Shown here piece after piece: positions 13,480-26,224 of a stretch of DNA of 64,000 nt. Both the position numbers and the translations under genes were made by a program. The DNA is taken from the NCBI GenBank assembly GCA_013396655.1, contig WBMV01001019.1:1-64000 (forward strand). The letters run 5' to 3'. The DNA is from Campylorhamphus procurvoides. Lineage: Eukaryota; Chordata; Aves; Passeriformes; Dendrocolaptidae. A model generated the notes under the pieces. It did no database searches. It saw only the letters and a program-made list of their open reading frames with translations, and was not told the DNA's origin. Numbering within the stretch: position 1 is the first letter of the stretch; every line of letters begins with the position of its first letter.

Positions 13480-14350
13480 AAAATCTCAATGAGGAGTTTT
13501 GTCTCATAGCTTTAGCAACTGGGTAATTATGTAATTGTTATGTTTCTTTGTTTAGTATGTGCACTACGGTCTCATTAATCAACACAGCAAAACTAAAATG
13601 GCTGTGATTTCCACCAGCATGATAAGACACTTTGGCTGCTACATTCATAGGGATAAATTGGTTATTTTACAAAGTCTCAAAGGGTGAAGGCTTGGGGGTT
13701 TTATTTTAACGTTTGTCACATGATCTCGCTGCATGACATCGCAAATCTCCCATCTCTGCTTTGTTGGTCTATATGCATGAATAATTTTCCCAGTGCTTGT
13801 TTGTAGCTGAGTGGGAGAAAGAGAGAATTACCGCCGCACAATCTCTTGTTGTCGGTGATCAGCATTCCGATGGTCTGAGCTGGCTTACAACAGTGTAAAG
13901 ACATCAGTGGCATGTGTTATAATATATTGAGCATTGTACTCCTGAAGAACGCACGAAAGAAAGAACATTGTTCTACCAGGGAGCAATTCATCGGGTTTTT
14001 CCCAGAGACTCTTGGGTCAAGTTTTTATAGGCCTATTTGATTTTCAAATTCTTTTTCCCCCTTTTTCCTCTCAGTGAGCCATAGTGTCCAAACTTGTCTA
14101 CATTTACTTCCCATGTTTTGTGCATGGTAGATGTCCTTTAAAAAGAGTATCTCAAATAAGTCTTTATTCTTGTTTTGTTGGCTCTTATTCTGTGTTTTCA
14201 TGAACTCTGGCCCTGGCCATGGCAACTGCAAGAAAAATGTTAACATTGATTGACAGGATTAAGAAAGCCTCCATGCCTATCCGCATTTCAAACACTTTGG
14301 GAACAATGGTGTTTGGTGTGATTGAATTAATGAGATATCGTGGACTGTCA
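13480..14350. promoter_or_regulatory. Candidate developmental enhancer block with a PBX-PREP/MEIS site
   Basis: The stretch has dense homeodomain-type sites (GGTAATTATGTAATTG near 13521, CATTAATCA near 13575, TATGCATGAATAATT near 13771). It retains several CpGs (ACCGCCGCAC near 13831, TTGTCGGTG near 13850, TTCCGATGG near 13866) in a window where CpG is scarce. At 14247-14256 it contains TGATTGACAG, the consensus composite site for PBX with PREP/MEIS homeodomain proteins. There is no transposon similarity and no convincing reading frame. Sequence features are direct; conservation and function are inference. Confidence 0.35.
14247..14256 (+). promoter_or_regulatory. PBX-PREP/MEIS composite motif
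   Basis: Exact match to the decamer TGATTGACAG known for PBX heterodimers with PREP or MEIS proteins. A 10-mer on two strands is expected about 0.1 times per 64 kb in random sequence, so the match is suggestive but not decisive. Confidence 0.4.
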
Positions 14351-15032
14351 AAAGAGCACACATACTTTACATAAACCTGATTATCTTTGCATGGCAGAAA
14401 TGAAAAAAAGGAGGGAACAGAGGTTTGGCTTTCACTCATACCTCCAAAGGAGCCATCAAAGTGTGTGTGCCCTGGCTCAGAGAGTGATGTGCCTGCTCAA
14501 CTGGCCTGCCCTCCCTTTCTCTCCACATACTGCCTGGCTCTGCTTAGCATACATCAGCCATGGGCTTTAACAAGTCTATTCAGGCGACTGGGCCCAAAAC
14601 AACACTCTTTTCACAGCTCAGCACCTCTGTGCTGATTTTTTTTCCCTATGGATCTATTGTTTAACTTGAACTAAGCATACATTTCAACAATTAGACCTGA
14701 ACTGGCTCCTACTACCCTAGCTTAACCACAAAGAGTGACATCAGTCATGATATAACATACATTTTGAGAGGTGAGCCACAGCTGGTGCTCACTTTTAGCA
14801 ATAGAATTACTGGAGACAGAAGAAAGTTTCACAGGGAACTTCTTCTCACTTAAGTCCTTAAATTAGATTTCTATCCTTTGGGAAATGTTCCAGCGGGCAT
14901 AATAGTATGGCAAATGAACACAATTCATTGAAGTAATGTTGCATCTTAGCATAAGCTGCTTTTTTTTTCACAAGAGGACATCGCAGATTAAGAGGCTCTG
15001 AAATGAAATGTAATCCAAAAGTTGAAAGGATT

Positions 15033-15080
15033 CTACCTACCTGCATACCTGCCTGTCTATCTGTCTACTTACCTGTCTTA
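15033..15080. repeat. Degenerate tetranucleotide repeat
   Basis: A run of imperfect CCTG/TCTG/TCTA/CCTA units. Decayed microsatellite. Confidence 0.75.
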
Positions 15081-18000
15081 TGACCTCTCTAATAATTTTA
15101 CATGGTCCTTATTTCCACAGATGAGCATTAGTTCCTCAAATACACACAGCACTGGCTTACTGAAAATCAGAGGTGGCATTTCTTTAACTGCATAGTTTAT
15201 AGCAGCCCCTTCAAACTTCTTTGAGCAAATAGCCACTGTTTTTTTGAACGTAGCCTTTATGTAAACATGAAATATAATAATAATTGAGGGCTTTTTAGAA
15301 TCCTTTACTCACTTATATCATACTTTCAATCTTAAAAAGTAAGCAAGAGATACTTTTTGTCTCTGTAACTTCAGTGGTAATGGTGCTTACAGTTGAAAAT
15401 TGTAAGATTTGGCCAGATACAGTATTTCTGCCTTTCCCACTTTATGGACTTCTTCCCTAAAACCTTGTAGCACTCCCACAAGCTTTAGTGGTTCCATGTT
15501 GTGATAAATGATTAATTTTCACTAAGGATTTTGAAAAATACTGTAAGCATACAGAAGTTTAAAATCACCTGGTGGCACTTATTGAGCATTGCTTTGTAAA
15601 TCATTAAATAATTTATAGTGAAACTCATTTTAACACGTGTGCATATTTTCTGAGGCCATGGATTAGTGACAGACCTATCATAACAGATTAATGATTCAGA
15701 TCAAAGAAAAGGCGGAGAGCACAGCACTGTGAAGTCGCTAAACAAGACTAAATATTTCCCCCCAAAGCTCAACCAGTAGGTGTCTCTGTTTCACAAACCC
15801 TGCCAAGGTATCAGCTTCCACATCCTCCAACTTACATCTCCTGCATCCTTCTTATTAGTATAAATTTACCTTTACAAAAAAATGGTAAGCTGATGTGAGG
15901 AAGGTGGTATTTTGAAAACTGTATAAAGTTGTCTGAATGCTGAAGACATTTGAATTTATATGTGCACATAATAAGCAGTAGAGATTAGGACAGTTAGTTG
16001 GAGACTCTCTGATAACTAATTTGGCATAATCAGACTGCTTTGCGCTACATGACAGGGTACTGGGGATACCATCATTTGTCCCTTTTTATCAACAGAGCAC
16101 AATGAGGATTTCTAGGACATAAATGACAACAGGTAAGGATGTTAGTATGGCTTCCCCTCAGGTCTTTACACAATCATCTGCTCCTTCTGAACTCTTTCTC
16201 CTCCTGTCCTATGACACAGAGTGAAGCAAGAGGAGCTCCAGCTGGAGAAGAGCAGCTTTCCTTCTCCAGTCTTAAGAACTTCAGTGCTCCAAAAGGAAAA
16301 CCTGTGCAAAAATATGTTGGATAGAGATGTGTCCTTGGGAGACGGGTAAGAGGGAAGCAAAACTAAGTGTGATGGCATAAGCCTGCAGTTTCTTCCTACC
16401 TTTGAGCTGCTGCCAAATTGCAGTACCTTCTGCAGAACACCCTGCTCAGTGTAGCATGGAGCAGTTTCATCTTCCACAGAGTGCCACTGGCCTCCTTTCT
16501 CTCCCAGAAGTGGCAGTGCTGCCTATTTCTCCTGCCGTGAGTTCTGCCAGTGAGTTAGAAAATATTTTCGAATAGTCCTTTAAATTCACAGGGACAATTG
16601 TATGTCTATGAGATCAAAAACATAAGGGAGCTTGGAATGGCAACACTGATTTCTGCTTTTGGGAACACAGGTATTTTTAGGTAGACTTCAGAAGGTCTTT
16701 CCTGCGTTTTTAAGAGTAAACATTCACTATAGGCTGTTATTTACTTTCAGCCTGTCTGGGAGGTGGATGGAGATGGAATTTACAGCTTTTAATTGCATGA
16801 TTTATCTAGATGAGCCTAATGCAATGGTGGAACACTGGTCCAAGAGAGGAAGTTTGAATGTTGAAAAGGTGCATGTTTAGGGATGTGTAATTGCCATTCC
16901 ACCCAAATAGAAACCTTTTTATTTTTATCTGCTGTCTTTTTTTCTAGCTCCTTTACTGAAGAGAGAATAATCTCCATTTTGGGTCCTTCAGTACATATGG
17001 TGTTATTATCTATACTTTTTCCAAAAACTAGGCAAAATTTTAATAAAAAACATGAACAGTAAAGCAAGCTACATAGTTTTGTGTTGGTGGATAACTGTGC
17101 AGGTTTCTTCCACATGTATCATTCCTGCCAGTCTTGATGTCCCCTCTGTCTTCTTTCATGAACAGGAAATTTTTCTTTCTCTTATCCTGACACATATTTA
17201 TAACATATTTTTCCACACGTGAATTTAGTTAAGACCTAAGCACAAGAGAGTGTTGAGTTTATTATAAGCTTATGCTTATTAAGTGATTCTTCTACTGTTG
17301 CTCTCAAATAGATCTGTCAGTATCTTGTATTAGTACTTTGGGGGCTGAGCAGAGGCTACTGCCAATGAGTTTGAACTGCCACCAGCAAACACAGCAGATG
17401 CAGAGTAATGCTTTCAAGCATATCAGTTAAAACCTGGTGACTAACATGTTATAAAACATCTCTTATTTTCCTAATCCTGGCAGACCCTTTAAGCCTCATA
17501 TCCAATAGTATCCTGACACAAGAGCAGTTCGGCAACAAAAATTCCATTTACCCCAGGGGACTCACAGTTTCATTAGGCTTTCTAGGAAAAGGCATAGAGT
17601 GCACCTAGCAGCATGGTCTTCCTGCCACTTCCCGATTTTTCTAGTTCCTTAATCATCACATATAGTGTTAATCACTATAGATTAACAGAATATGTTAGAT
17701 TTCAAATTTTCTTGTGAAATGGCATTTTAAAATGTCCAGTAAAAACACCTCAAGTCCTCTAATGTCAAAGATGTCAGATGATGACTGAAAATTAAATTAC
17801 ATATCATACTTGTTTCCCTTAAATAGTGAACATATAGTGATATATTTCAGGGGAAGTTATTTTCTAGTTACACCTTTCTAGTGAATTTCCACATTTTCAA
17901 TTTTTTGAGCAAACTTTGCAATAAATTTTGATTAAAAAATCATTTTGTGTCAAACTTTACTGAATTTACAGAACTCTTCACTGAAAATAATTTCCTCTAA

Positions 18001-18399
18001 TGACAATGTGTGTAAAACTATTCACTAACTGTACAATATGTTTCTTGATTTAAGTTATGACTTCCTGATCGTATTTCCTGCTGGCTTAAATATAGCACTT
18101 TGAATTTTAAATCTGGCAACATTTAGAGGTTAGGAGTTTTCCTCAGTATTGATAGTTGTACTTTCCTTTTCAACATTGTTTTAAGCGGTGCATTCTTTGC
18201 AGTGCAGATTCAGTATCCTTGAGTAACCGGAAATCATTAATATAAATATAATTATCACTAGCAGGCCTGGAACAGGGGAAGCTTTGAGGGTAGTACAATG
18301 CCCTGGCAGAACATGTTTGACTGGATGAAAAAGTTTATGGAGATTAACACCCACAGAGCTAGCCCACTGGTAGGTTGTTGCAGGTTAATGGAAATGTGT

Positions 18400-18690
18400 G
18401 GCAACATTAGCAGGGTCTTTATCTTTAGGTCTCATAAATATTCTCCTTAACCCCTACTAACACCCATGTTTCAGGCTTTTCTAGAAAGAATTAGGATAGC
18501 TGGCTCCATGGTTATTGTCAGGATTAGGCGCATTTAGTTCGGAGTTTCCCCAGTCCTGACCATCAACTCAGAATTGCCCAGCTCCTTGGGCAATTATTTT
18601 GAGCCTGTATCAAATGTGTCTTGCTGATTGGTGCCTCTTGTCTCTTCACTAAAGGAATAAGCAGCAAATTTCTGGGTAGTAGAGGACTGA
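18400..18690. promoter_or_regulatory. Candidate conserved noncoding element with a hairpin
   Basis: Balanced-composition, non-repetitive sequence between AT-rich flanks, with a perfect inverted repeat at 18572-18595 (9-bp arms AATTGCCCA/TGGGCAATT, 6-base loop). It has no coding frame of note and no transposon similarity. Assignment as a regulatory element is inference. Confidence 0.2.
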
Positions 18691-21460
18691 CCTCAGAACA
18701 TTTTGTATGAAATTTAGTGCTCTATTAAATAAAGCTATGAAATACACAACTGAAGGTTCACAACATTCTGTACTTACAAATCAGTTTGGTCATTAAGTTA
18801 AATTTCAAAAGAAGTATGCATTTCTTGTAATTATAAACAAGTTTATTTGTCTCTTGAGGTCTTTGTCAGTTTCTTTGTATATTGAACCAGAGAGACTTTA
18901 GTCTTTAGTAGCTTGAAAAATAGAGCTGGGAAGGGGTTAAGGATCTTCGTTGACTGCAATTTCTCAATCAGCCTCAGGAAGCCTCAGGTCAACTTTGCTC
19001 ATAAAACTCTGCACAAATATTTCTCTTTCTATCAGAGGAATTCTAATTCCACACACAGACCAGTGCCACTCAGATTATTACACATTATTAAAAATTAATT
19101 TTAAAAAATGGTTTGGTCTCTGCAACTGTGAGAACCCAAGCTTTGGAAAAACTTGCTCCCATAACAGTAAGAAGAATACTAAATATAGTCCTCTTTCCTG
19201 CTGTTTTTACTAATTCTGTTATCCCTCGATTATAAAATCTTTGCTCTTTTTCCAGCTTGCACAGTACAAATGAAGATTTTACCTCTAGGTAAAAGACTAC
19301 ACTTATGAAAAAATAAATCATATGGAACTGAATAGGAATAAAAACCTGCTACAGAGATTAATAGGTTTCCATAGAAATTACTCTAAAACCCATATAATTT
19401 AATACAAAACTTCTATATAAAATGTGAAAAATCACTCCCTCCTGTGGTAAAACATATAAGAGGGTGGGCACAAGAGAAAAATACTTCTGTCACAAGGAAA
19501 CTGTTATGTTGTGTGGCAATGGGGTTGAAGTTGCCTGTCCCTCACAGAACAGGTAACCACAATTGTTCAGATCAATTTAGCAGTTTGAAGGGAAAATACT
19601 TTATGTCCTGCTGTTCTTAGGCATCAGGTCTCCAGGAAAGATATATCAGAAAGTTTTTCCATCCACTACACTCAGGTGCCACTTTTTGGTCATCTCTCCT
19701 CGGGATGAAGCTGATCATCTGAAAAATGCCATATCCTCAGCCACATCCAATAGTGATAGAGGCAGGAGGGCTTCCTACCTTCCTATGCTGGCACAGTGTC
19801 CTGTCTGACTGCAAATTCCCATGTGCAGTTAGGGAGAAGTTTTGGGATGCTAACCTTGAGGTGTGGACAGAGGGATACAGGATGTAGGGTGCCTGCAGAG
19901 AGGAGATAAGGAGGCCAAGAGGAGTGGGGGAAGCAGTGGGAAGGGCACACTGCAGCGTGACAGACCCACAGCCATGCTGCAGGCAGGGGTGGCCACAGGC
20001 AGGTTACATTTGCAGGAGAGAGTGTGGGGGGTTTGCACTATTCAGGAAACTGCTGCCAGCTGCTAAACTTGAGAAAAAGGGAGCTGTGGGTGAGTGGCAT
20101 AAGATTTCTCCTTCAAATATTGGTTTTGGCTATTTTCTGGTCATCTGATTCAGCTTGAATCTTGTATTTTCAGTTACCTCATTCTAATTTGTGTATTAAT
20201 GAAACCTAGCCCTTTAGACTGTTTGTGTTCCTGCATTATAGCAGAGATGGGTCTGTCCCAGTTCACAACTTTGGTGAGTACAGGATCTGAAATACAGCCA
20301 AGTAGACACAAGTTTCTAAGTATACCTATGCTGGTTCCATCCTGGCAACTACCCATGCACATGAAAATGGGCCAAATGAATGCTGGTCCCATGCTGAGGA
20401 TTATTTAAGAAATGAGTTCTTTTAATTGAACTTTTTTGTTTTCATGTCAGTTGTTTGTTTTCTGTCAATAAAAAGTTTACAATTCTTACTGTATTCTCCA
20501 GAAATCTTGAATGTGTGTGCAAGGGCAATTAAAGACTGATTTAATGCATCAACGAGCAGATGGAAGTCCTCTACCCACTTGAAAGTCTATTTACTTGTTT
20601 ATTTGCACACATTAATAAGATTATTAAATATAAATATCAACATTCTTTATTAGCAATACCAGATAGTTCTCTTAACAAACTCAGCACTTATAACTTTAAC
20701 CAATATCAATCTTTTGAACAAAAATTTTCTGTGCTAGTTTACCTGACACCACCAGAAGAACAAAAATAAATGTGAAAAAACCCACCAAAATGAGGACTTG
20801 TTTATGCTAAAAATTCTTAGAGGAATGCATAATAATAATGGTCTTAAACTTACAGAAAGATTTTCCTACAGCGGAATTTAATAACAACAATGATATGACA
20901 GATTTTTTCACTTTTTTGTATTCCTTTGTAGTAAATTCTGATATTGTGATAATTTGGGTCCTCATCTGAGCAACTTGTATTGATGATGAAGAAAAGAAAA
21001 AGTATGAGATGGAGCAGAGTCATCTGCACTGCAAAAGGAAGGGAGATATGGTTATAGGAAGAAGTATGGTGTTTCCCTGGAGAGGACATGTAGGTAAACT
21101 ATACATCATGCAAAATTATACAAATGAGACCACCTGTTAAACCACCCCTTTAACTAATCGTTTACAACATTTGATACTTTTCAGTGAGGTTTGAAAGACA
21201 CTGGAAGATAACCAAATTCCACAGCATCTCACAGAGTTCCTGCTCTAATAATTACCTGCATAGTAGTCAGCAGTTCGTGGCAGTAAGTAGGTTTTCACAT
21301 ATCAGAGTATATACTTATCTGTTGGACCTTTCAAAGTCTATGCAGGAAGTACTATGTAACAAGTCCCATGTAAACTCAAAAAGTGGAAGAAACAGGTAGA
21401 GATACCGTAAGTAGTATCAGGTCTGTTAATGACTCAGCATTTTTTCCGTACAGTTTCTGA

Positions 21461-22056
21461 TGGCATGCACTAAATTGTGGTTTTAAATCAGGTGAGGAAA
21501 TGAAATCATCCCAAGATGGAGTAAATCTAGAAGCTATGAAGGCTGTGCCATTTGCCAGAAATAGGATAATGCCCAAACTTAATGATCATATTGCAGAAGC
21601 AGTAGATGAATTCAAATTGAGTGCATTCAGCAAAAGGGATATTCCAAAGAAATTGTAATAAAATTAAAAATTACTAATTCATCAAGTCACAAAAGCCTTG
21701 GAAAATGATGGAGTCTAAGAATGTACAAAAGCTTGTTGCAAAATGTAGTTCTTCTTGTTCTGGGAGTAAAAATAATAATTAAAAAAATGCTGATCACAAA
21801 GAAACCATGGGGAACTTTTAAAAGTGGTGCTGGTGAGGACCTACGTATTTCCTGTATCAAAAAAGGAGGCAATTTCTATGTTACCAAGATGGGAGTACAG
21901 CACAAACACATGTACTTTGATCATATGAGTAAAAGGGATGGAAAAGACCCTGAAACAGTTAGTGCATATGAAAGGGATCATAAGAGACCACCCTTGCAGA
22001 GGATGACTGGAGAGAAGATGGTGTGTGACAGACAATCAGGAGTCAGTTGCTTATAA
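21461..22056 (+). pseudogene. Possible decayed coding sequence, unidentified
   Basis: Two plus-strand frames here read more like protein than the surrounding random frames, but I do not recognise either. The first is open from 21461 to a stop at 21656 (65 codons). It is rich in Glu, Lys, Asp and Ala and includes MKAVPFARNRIMPKLNDH and AEAVDEFKLSAFSKRD. The second, 21721-22056, is 111 codons and includes FKSGAGEDLRISCIKKGG and MSKRDGKDPETVSAYERD. They are separated by stops. They could be remnants of a very old retrogene or mobile element, or chance. No promoter, splice structure or A-tail supports a functional gene. Confidence 0.2.
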
Positions 22057-23981
22057 CTCAACTTCAGTCAAGAAATGGACTGAAGTGGCTCCCAAATATT
22101 GCAGTAAGATCTTACCAATATTTTACATGGGTTTTACCTTACATAAGAGAAGACGAATGTCTCTCATACCTCATTTAGCTCACTCCTGGTGTTATTCTGA
22201 ATTCCTGACCAGCTACAAGTCTTGTTGCACACAGAACCTTTCCCAGCCAGTGGGAATAAAGGTCAATTCTCACTGTATACATAAATGCAAGTTGAAACCA
22301 GTGTGTGTAGGCTGATTTGATCTGATACTGCCAAGCATCTTCAACACTTGAGATATAAAAGGTGATCACTGGCCCAGAGAAGAAGACAAATATTCAAGCA
22401 AAATGAGAGGGACCATATTCAAAACCAACAAGTTGAAGTATCAGATGAACATATGTATTTTCTCTATGCTATTTGCTGGAACATTTTTCAGCCATTTTGG
22501 GTGAATTGGTTTTAGGTTTGAACTTGTATTATTGCAAGTAACATCAGCTGTAGAGACAGGAGGCATCGTGACAAGATCTTTTCCTTCCTGTACTCTTCAG
22601 GTAGAAGAGTCAGACTTTAAAGATAATATAGCACAGAGACTTGAGTCTGGGGAACAAATATGATTAAAGGGGCACATCTGCTATATTTAATTCCATGGAA
22701 AGGGGTGGTCCTTTCAGAACAATGTTTTGACAAAATAGATTTGCTTGTTTTAAAGGCTGAGTAGTTAAAGACCAGAGAAAAATCCCTTTTGAAGAGCTTA
22801 CAAAGAAAGAACTTGCCTTCCCTTGTGACAGGAGAGCAAATATGTGCTGTACTTTGAGTAAGTATTATATCAGAACCAAGTACTGCTGTTGCCTCCACAC
22901 TGGGAACTTCCCATCACATTTGCTTTCTGTCCCTAAAAGTTGTAGTTCTTTTTTTCATTCCTTGGTTCCTGCCTTATTTCCCTCCCTTAACATTTCCTTG
23001 TCCATTGGAATTATTTGTTTTTAATTCACTCTTATTCTCAGAGAAATACACATTGACAGAACAATTTTTTTAAAGTATTGGTGAGCAAGAAGTGGGTGCT
23101 GATTTCACTAGTATTTTCTGAAGTTTACTTGAACTGCATATTATAATTTACCAGCAGTGACTTAGTAGTAAAATAAGAGCCAAGAAGACAAACGTACAAA
23201 ACTTTTTAGGTTCATTTTTCAGAGGAAATTAGAAGAATATAGTCTGTGTGAGATAGTAAAGGAACTGTGTTCAGGAAGTGCACAGTATGTGCAGGTATGT
23301 AGCTGCCAACAGTGATATTTACCACTACTGAATGTATTTGTGTGTGCAAAAATATACCGTACTTTTTCCAGAATTGGTTGCCTAGCCATTATATTTATGC
23401 ACAAAATTATGCACAAGGAGTAGATAAACAAACATTTGAGCATATATTTTACTCAGCTAGCAATGCATTTTATTGCTTATTTTATTGTTCAGGAAGAAGG
23501 CATAACAGTTTAAAAAGTGAAACTACAGAGCTATATTTAATGCTCAAAGTCAACTATTTTTCCCTTGTAGGATAAGAAAATACATTAAAATTTCTATGTA
23601 TTTTTCTTTCCTCTTTTCCTTACTTTAGATTGTTCTGCACTTGTCTTCTGAACAAATCACCCTTGTATTGACCTATGCAGCCTATGCTCCTGTGTTATAA
23701 AAGCCATCTAGTGGAGTGGAATCTTTTATTTAGAATGCCATATAAAAAGGCAGATCCCTAGCTCAAGTAAGTTATTTTAGTCTCATTGACTATTATGATG
23801 CTCTGGAAATTTTCCCCATTTGATGTTGTCCATGTTTCAAATTTTAAACATTCACTGGCCGCCCACAATCCTTTTTGTTCCAGAGGTCATTAAGTTTTAA
23901 AGATTTTTGTTTTTTGTTTTAGGAGCTCATGCAGAAATGACCAACCTGAGGAAAATTTCTGAGAGAGGAAGGGACAAGTGA

Positions 23982-24022
23982 TTTGCTCACAGTGAATTGA
24001 GTAGTTTGTTCACAGTGAATTG
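23982..24022. repeat. Tandem duplication of an 18-bp word
   Basis: TTTGCTCACAGTGAATTG at 23982-23999 and TTTGTTCACAGTGAATTG at 24005-24022 differ at one base. This is a short local duplication with a 23-bp period. Confidence 0.9.
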
Positions 24023-26054
24023 TTTACACATACAGACTCTCTTAAACAAAAGGATATGCTTGCTTCCTTGAAACATCACATACTTGTGTGCTTAAGTTGT
24101 GTTACTGAGAGCATGAGGGGACATGCAAGTGAGTTAGGAGATACACTGAAAGTAGCCTATAGGGCCCAGGTTTCCCCTAGTAAGACAAGCTCACCATTGT
24201 AACATGCTCTAAGTGTAGTTGCAGAGAACTGTTGAATTCCTATTCTTTCCATGCTTGGGGTTCTTTCCTTTAGTGGTCTCTTAAGCTCCATGAGTCAGGC
24301 TGAAGTGGGGGGGAAAGTGCATCCTCCGTACTTTGATTAACTGCTGTGTAACAAAGAAAAAATTTATTGTGCTTATATTAACATAGGTATTTTCAGGCTA
24401 TATTTCCAACTTAATGTAGAAAAAATGGGAAAGTTGACCACCCTAGTGAAAGGGAAAATAAAAAATATGAAAAAAAGAGTCCAAACCTTTAGTTAACATT
24501 GCTGGAATGGCTACAGGTGCAAGGTTGTCTTGACTCCCACTTTCCTATTAATCTGCTGAGAGTGGGGAGAAGGAAAGCATCTCAAGTGTTTCAGAACCAT
24601 ATCTATGTGGCTCCTTGAAAACTTAAGAGCTGGAAGCCATAGCTTGTCTCCCAAGACTTCTGGGCCCATCTGAGTCCCCCAGATCTGAACAGTCCACAGG
24701 TCAAGGATAACCCCAAACAGCACATGTAAAAGACTTGTGGCCCTCCAAAATTCCCAAGTGAAATTCAGGACAAGCAGGTGTGACAGTAATGCTTTTCATG
24801 GTATTTCTAACGTTGTGGCTCATAGTGCGTGACCAGGAAATAGTAAACTTACTATAGTTTGTAGTCACCTCTCATGAACAATGTGAGTGGAGAAAATGAA
24901 CTGATTATGCTTGGGAAGTGGCAAGTGACAGGAACAGCTAGGAAATCCTAAATCAGAATCCAGTACCAGGTTTTGTGAACATATTTAGAAGACAAAAATT
25001 GTTAAAGACAAGAAGTAAAATGAGATAAACCCCAACACACATTTCAGATTTACCTGATGTCTGTCTGTATGAGATGACTGATTTGATAATCAATGTTAAT
25101 GCAGTAGGTGCATATCTAAAGTAAATCACTGGGCCTGATGCTGTAAGGAAAACTTGATAAAATTTTAAAAAACCCAAAAACTGTTAAGTGAATAAGGAGT
25201 CTGCATCGTGAGAAACTACAGCAAACGCACTATAGGGGAACTATCAGACAAAGAATACAAATGCTCACATACTCCCAGAAAGAATGGTTTAGGGACCCAG
25301 GCTAAATAATATTGTTATTAATGCTTTTCATGGCATTTGTTAATGAAATCTGCTGAAAACACACAGCGAAGAGATACTGCCAGTACAAAGAAAGATCAAA
25401 ATACCAGAGAGAAGACACATGAAAAGTAGTATAATAGAAACTGAATTGAGCTGAATATGACAAAACACAGTACAGGCAAAGAAGGCTTTTCTTATCTTCC
25501 AGACATCCTTATTCTGAGTGACTTCACATCTCAGTGACACTTTCAGAGGGAGAATGTGACAGATATAACTTGATGCACATTAAAAATCCTTGACATTACA
25601 CTTACGGTCCTCTAGGAAAAATTCCCAATTTCTTGCTATCCCAGCACTTCATAAGCACTCTTGAAGGTCTGAAGATTTTAGATTTTTTCTCCATGGTGTT
25701 AGGAAGTACAATTCACTCATTTTTGGGCAGAAACCTAGAAAAGTGGTGTGCCACTGCTTCTCTTTGCTTAACTATTTCTGTGCAACGCTTCCCATTGATT
25801 CTCCATGTGTACATCCAATTCCCACACTATACATCATAGAACTGCTTCTTTCTGCCTTCCATTTTGTATCTGAGTCCTCCACTGATACTTTTAGAAGTTT
25901 TAATCTAGGAAAACTGGAAGAAGTTCATGAATTAACATCTTTCCAGACATCCAGACAAAATTCTTCTTGTTCCAAGGGATTTCCCATTTAATATACTGTC
26001 TTTATTCCACTCAACCATAATACCCATGCTTTTACAATGCCCTTGGTTGCAGAT

Positions 26055-26224
26055 CACAGAAAATTCTCAGTTGGAAGGGACCCACAAGGATCATCAAGTC
26101 CAACTCTTAAGTGAATGGCCCACTCTGGTATCAAACCCATGATCTTGGGTTTTAACACCATGTTATTAACATGGTATATTAGAGTATGCTATTAACACCA
26201 TACTCTAACCAACGGAGCTCATCA
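26055..26224 (-). mobile_element. tRNA-Ile/CR1-tailed SINE (TguSINE1-like)
   Basis: On the minus strand the element starts (right end) with a tRNA-like head and ends (left end) with a CR1-like tail. The head has an A-box-like stretch at 26206-26221 (GAGCTCCGTTGGTTAG on the minus strand) and a B-box-like GGTTTGATACC at 26127-26137. Both are best explained by tRNA-Ile(AAT), which has GCTCAGTTGGTTAG and GGTTCGATCC. The tail at 26060-26105 (GTTGGAAGGGACCCACAAGGA on the plus strand, in two overlapping pieces) resembles the 3' end of avian CR1. This tRNA-Ile head with a CR1 tail is the architecture of TguSINE1, described from zebra finch. About 35 extra bases lie between anticodon region and B box. 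It is not a functional tRNA gene: the acceptor stem is missing and the boxes are mutated. Confidence 0.88.
26157..26208. repeat. Two inverted repeats inside the SINE
   Basis: Positions 26157-26175 form a palindrome with 9-bp perfect arms around one base (ACCATGTTA / TAACATGGT). Positions 26179-26208 form a second, perfect 10-bp inverted repeat (TTAGAGTATG / CATACTCTAA) with a 10-base loop. Together they occupy and enlarge the anticodon-arm region of the tRNA-like head. Confidence 0.95.

Larger units (their letters stand above)
11111..26054. other. Long noncoding stretch, no intact gene seen
   Basis: Nearly 15 kb without an intact gene or recognisable young mobile element. Open frames up to 114 codons exist (for example 12258-12602 plus), but none matches a family I know. 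Items of note inside are listed separately: enhancer-like blocks near 12.1, 13.5-14.35 and 18.4-18.7 kb, a degenerate tetranucleotide tract at 15.03 kb, a hairpin at 18572, protein-like decayed frames at 21.46-22.06 kb and an 18-bp direct repeat at 23982. GC rises slightly at about 19650-20080, but no gene was recognised there. Confidence 0.5.

Noticed and set aside
21437..21500. An acceptor-like and a donor-like splice signal around 21452-21489
   Set aside because: Matches are short and common, the implied 38-base exon has no supporting reading frame.
24787..25333. The 15-mer TAATGCTTTTCATGG occurs twice (24787-24801 and 25319-25333)
   Set aside because: Flanks do not match, so there is no evidence of a larger duplication or of element termini.
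26118..26224. A tRNA gene (Ile-like A and B boxes, minus strand)
   Set aside because: No acceptor stem, mutated boxes, a large insertion in the anticodon arm and a CR1-like tail. It is the head of a SINE.
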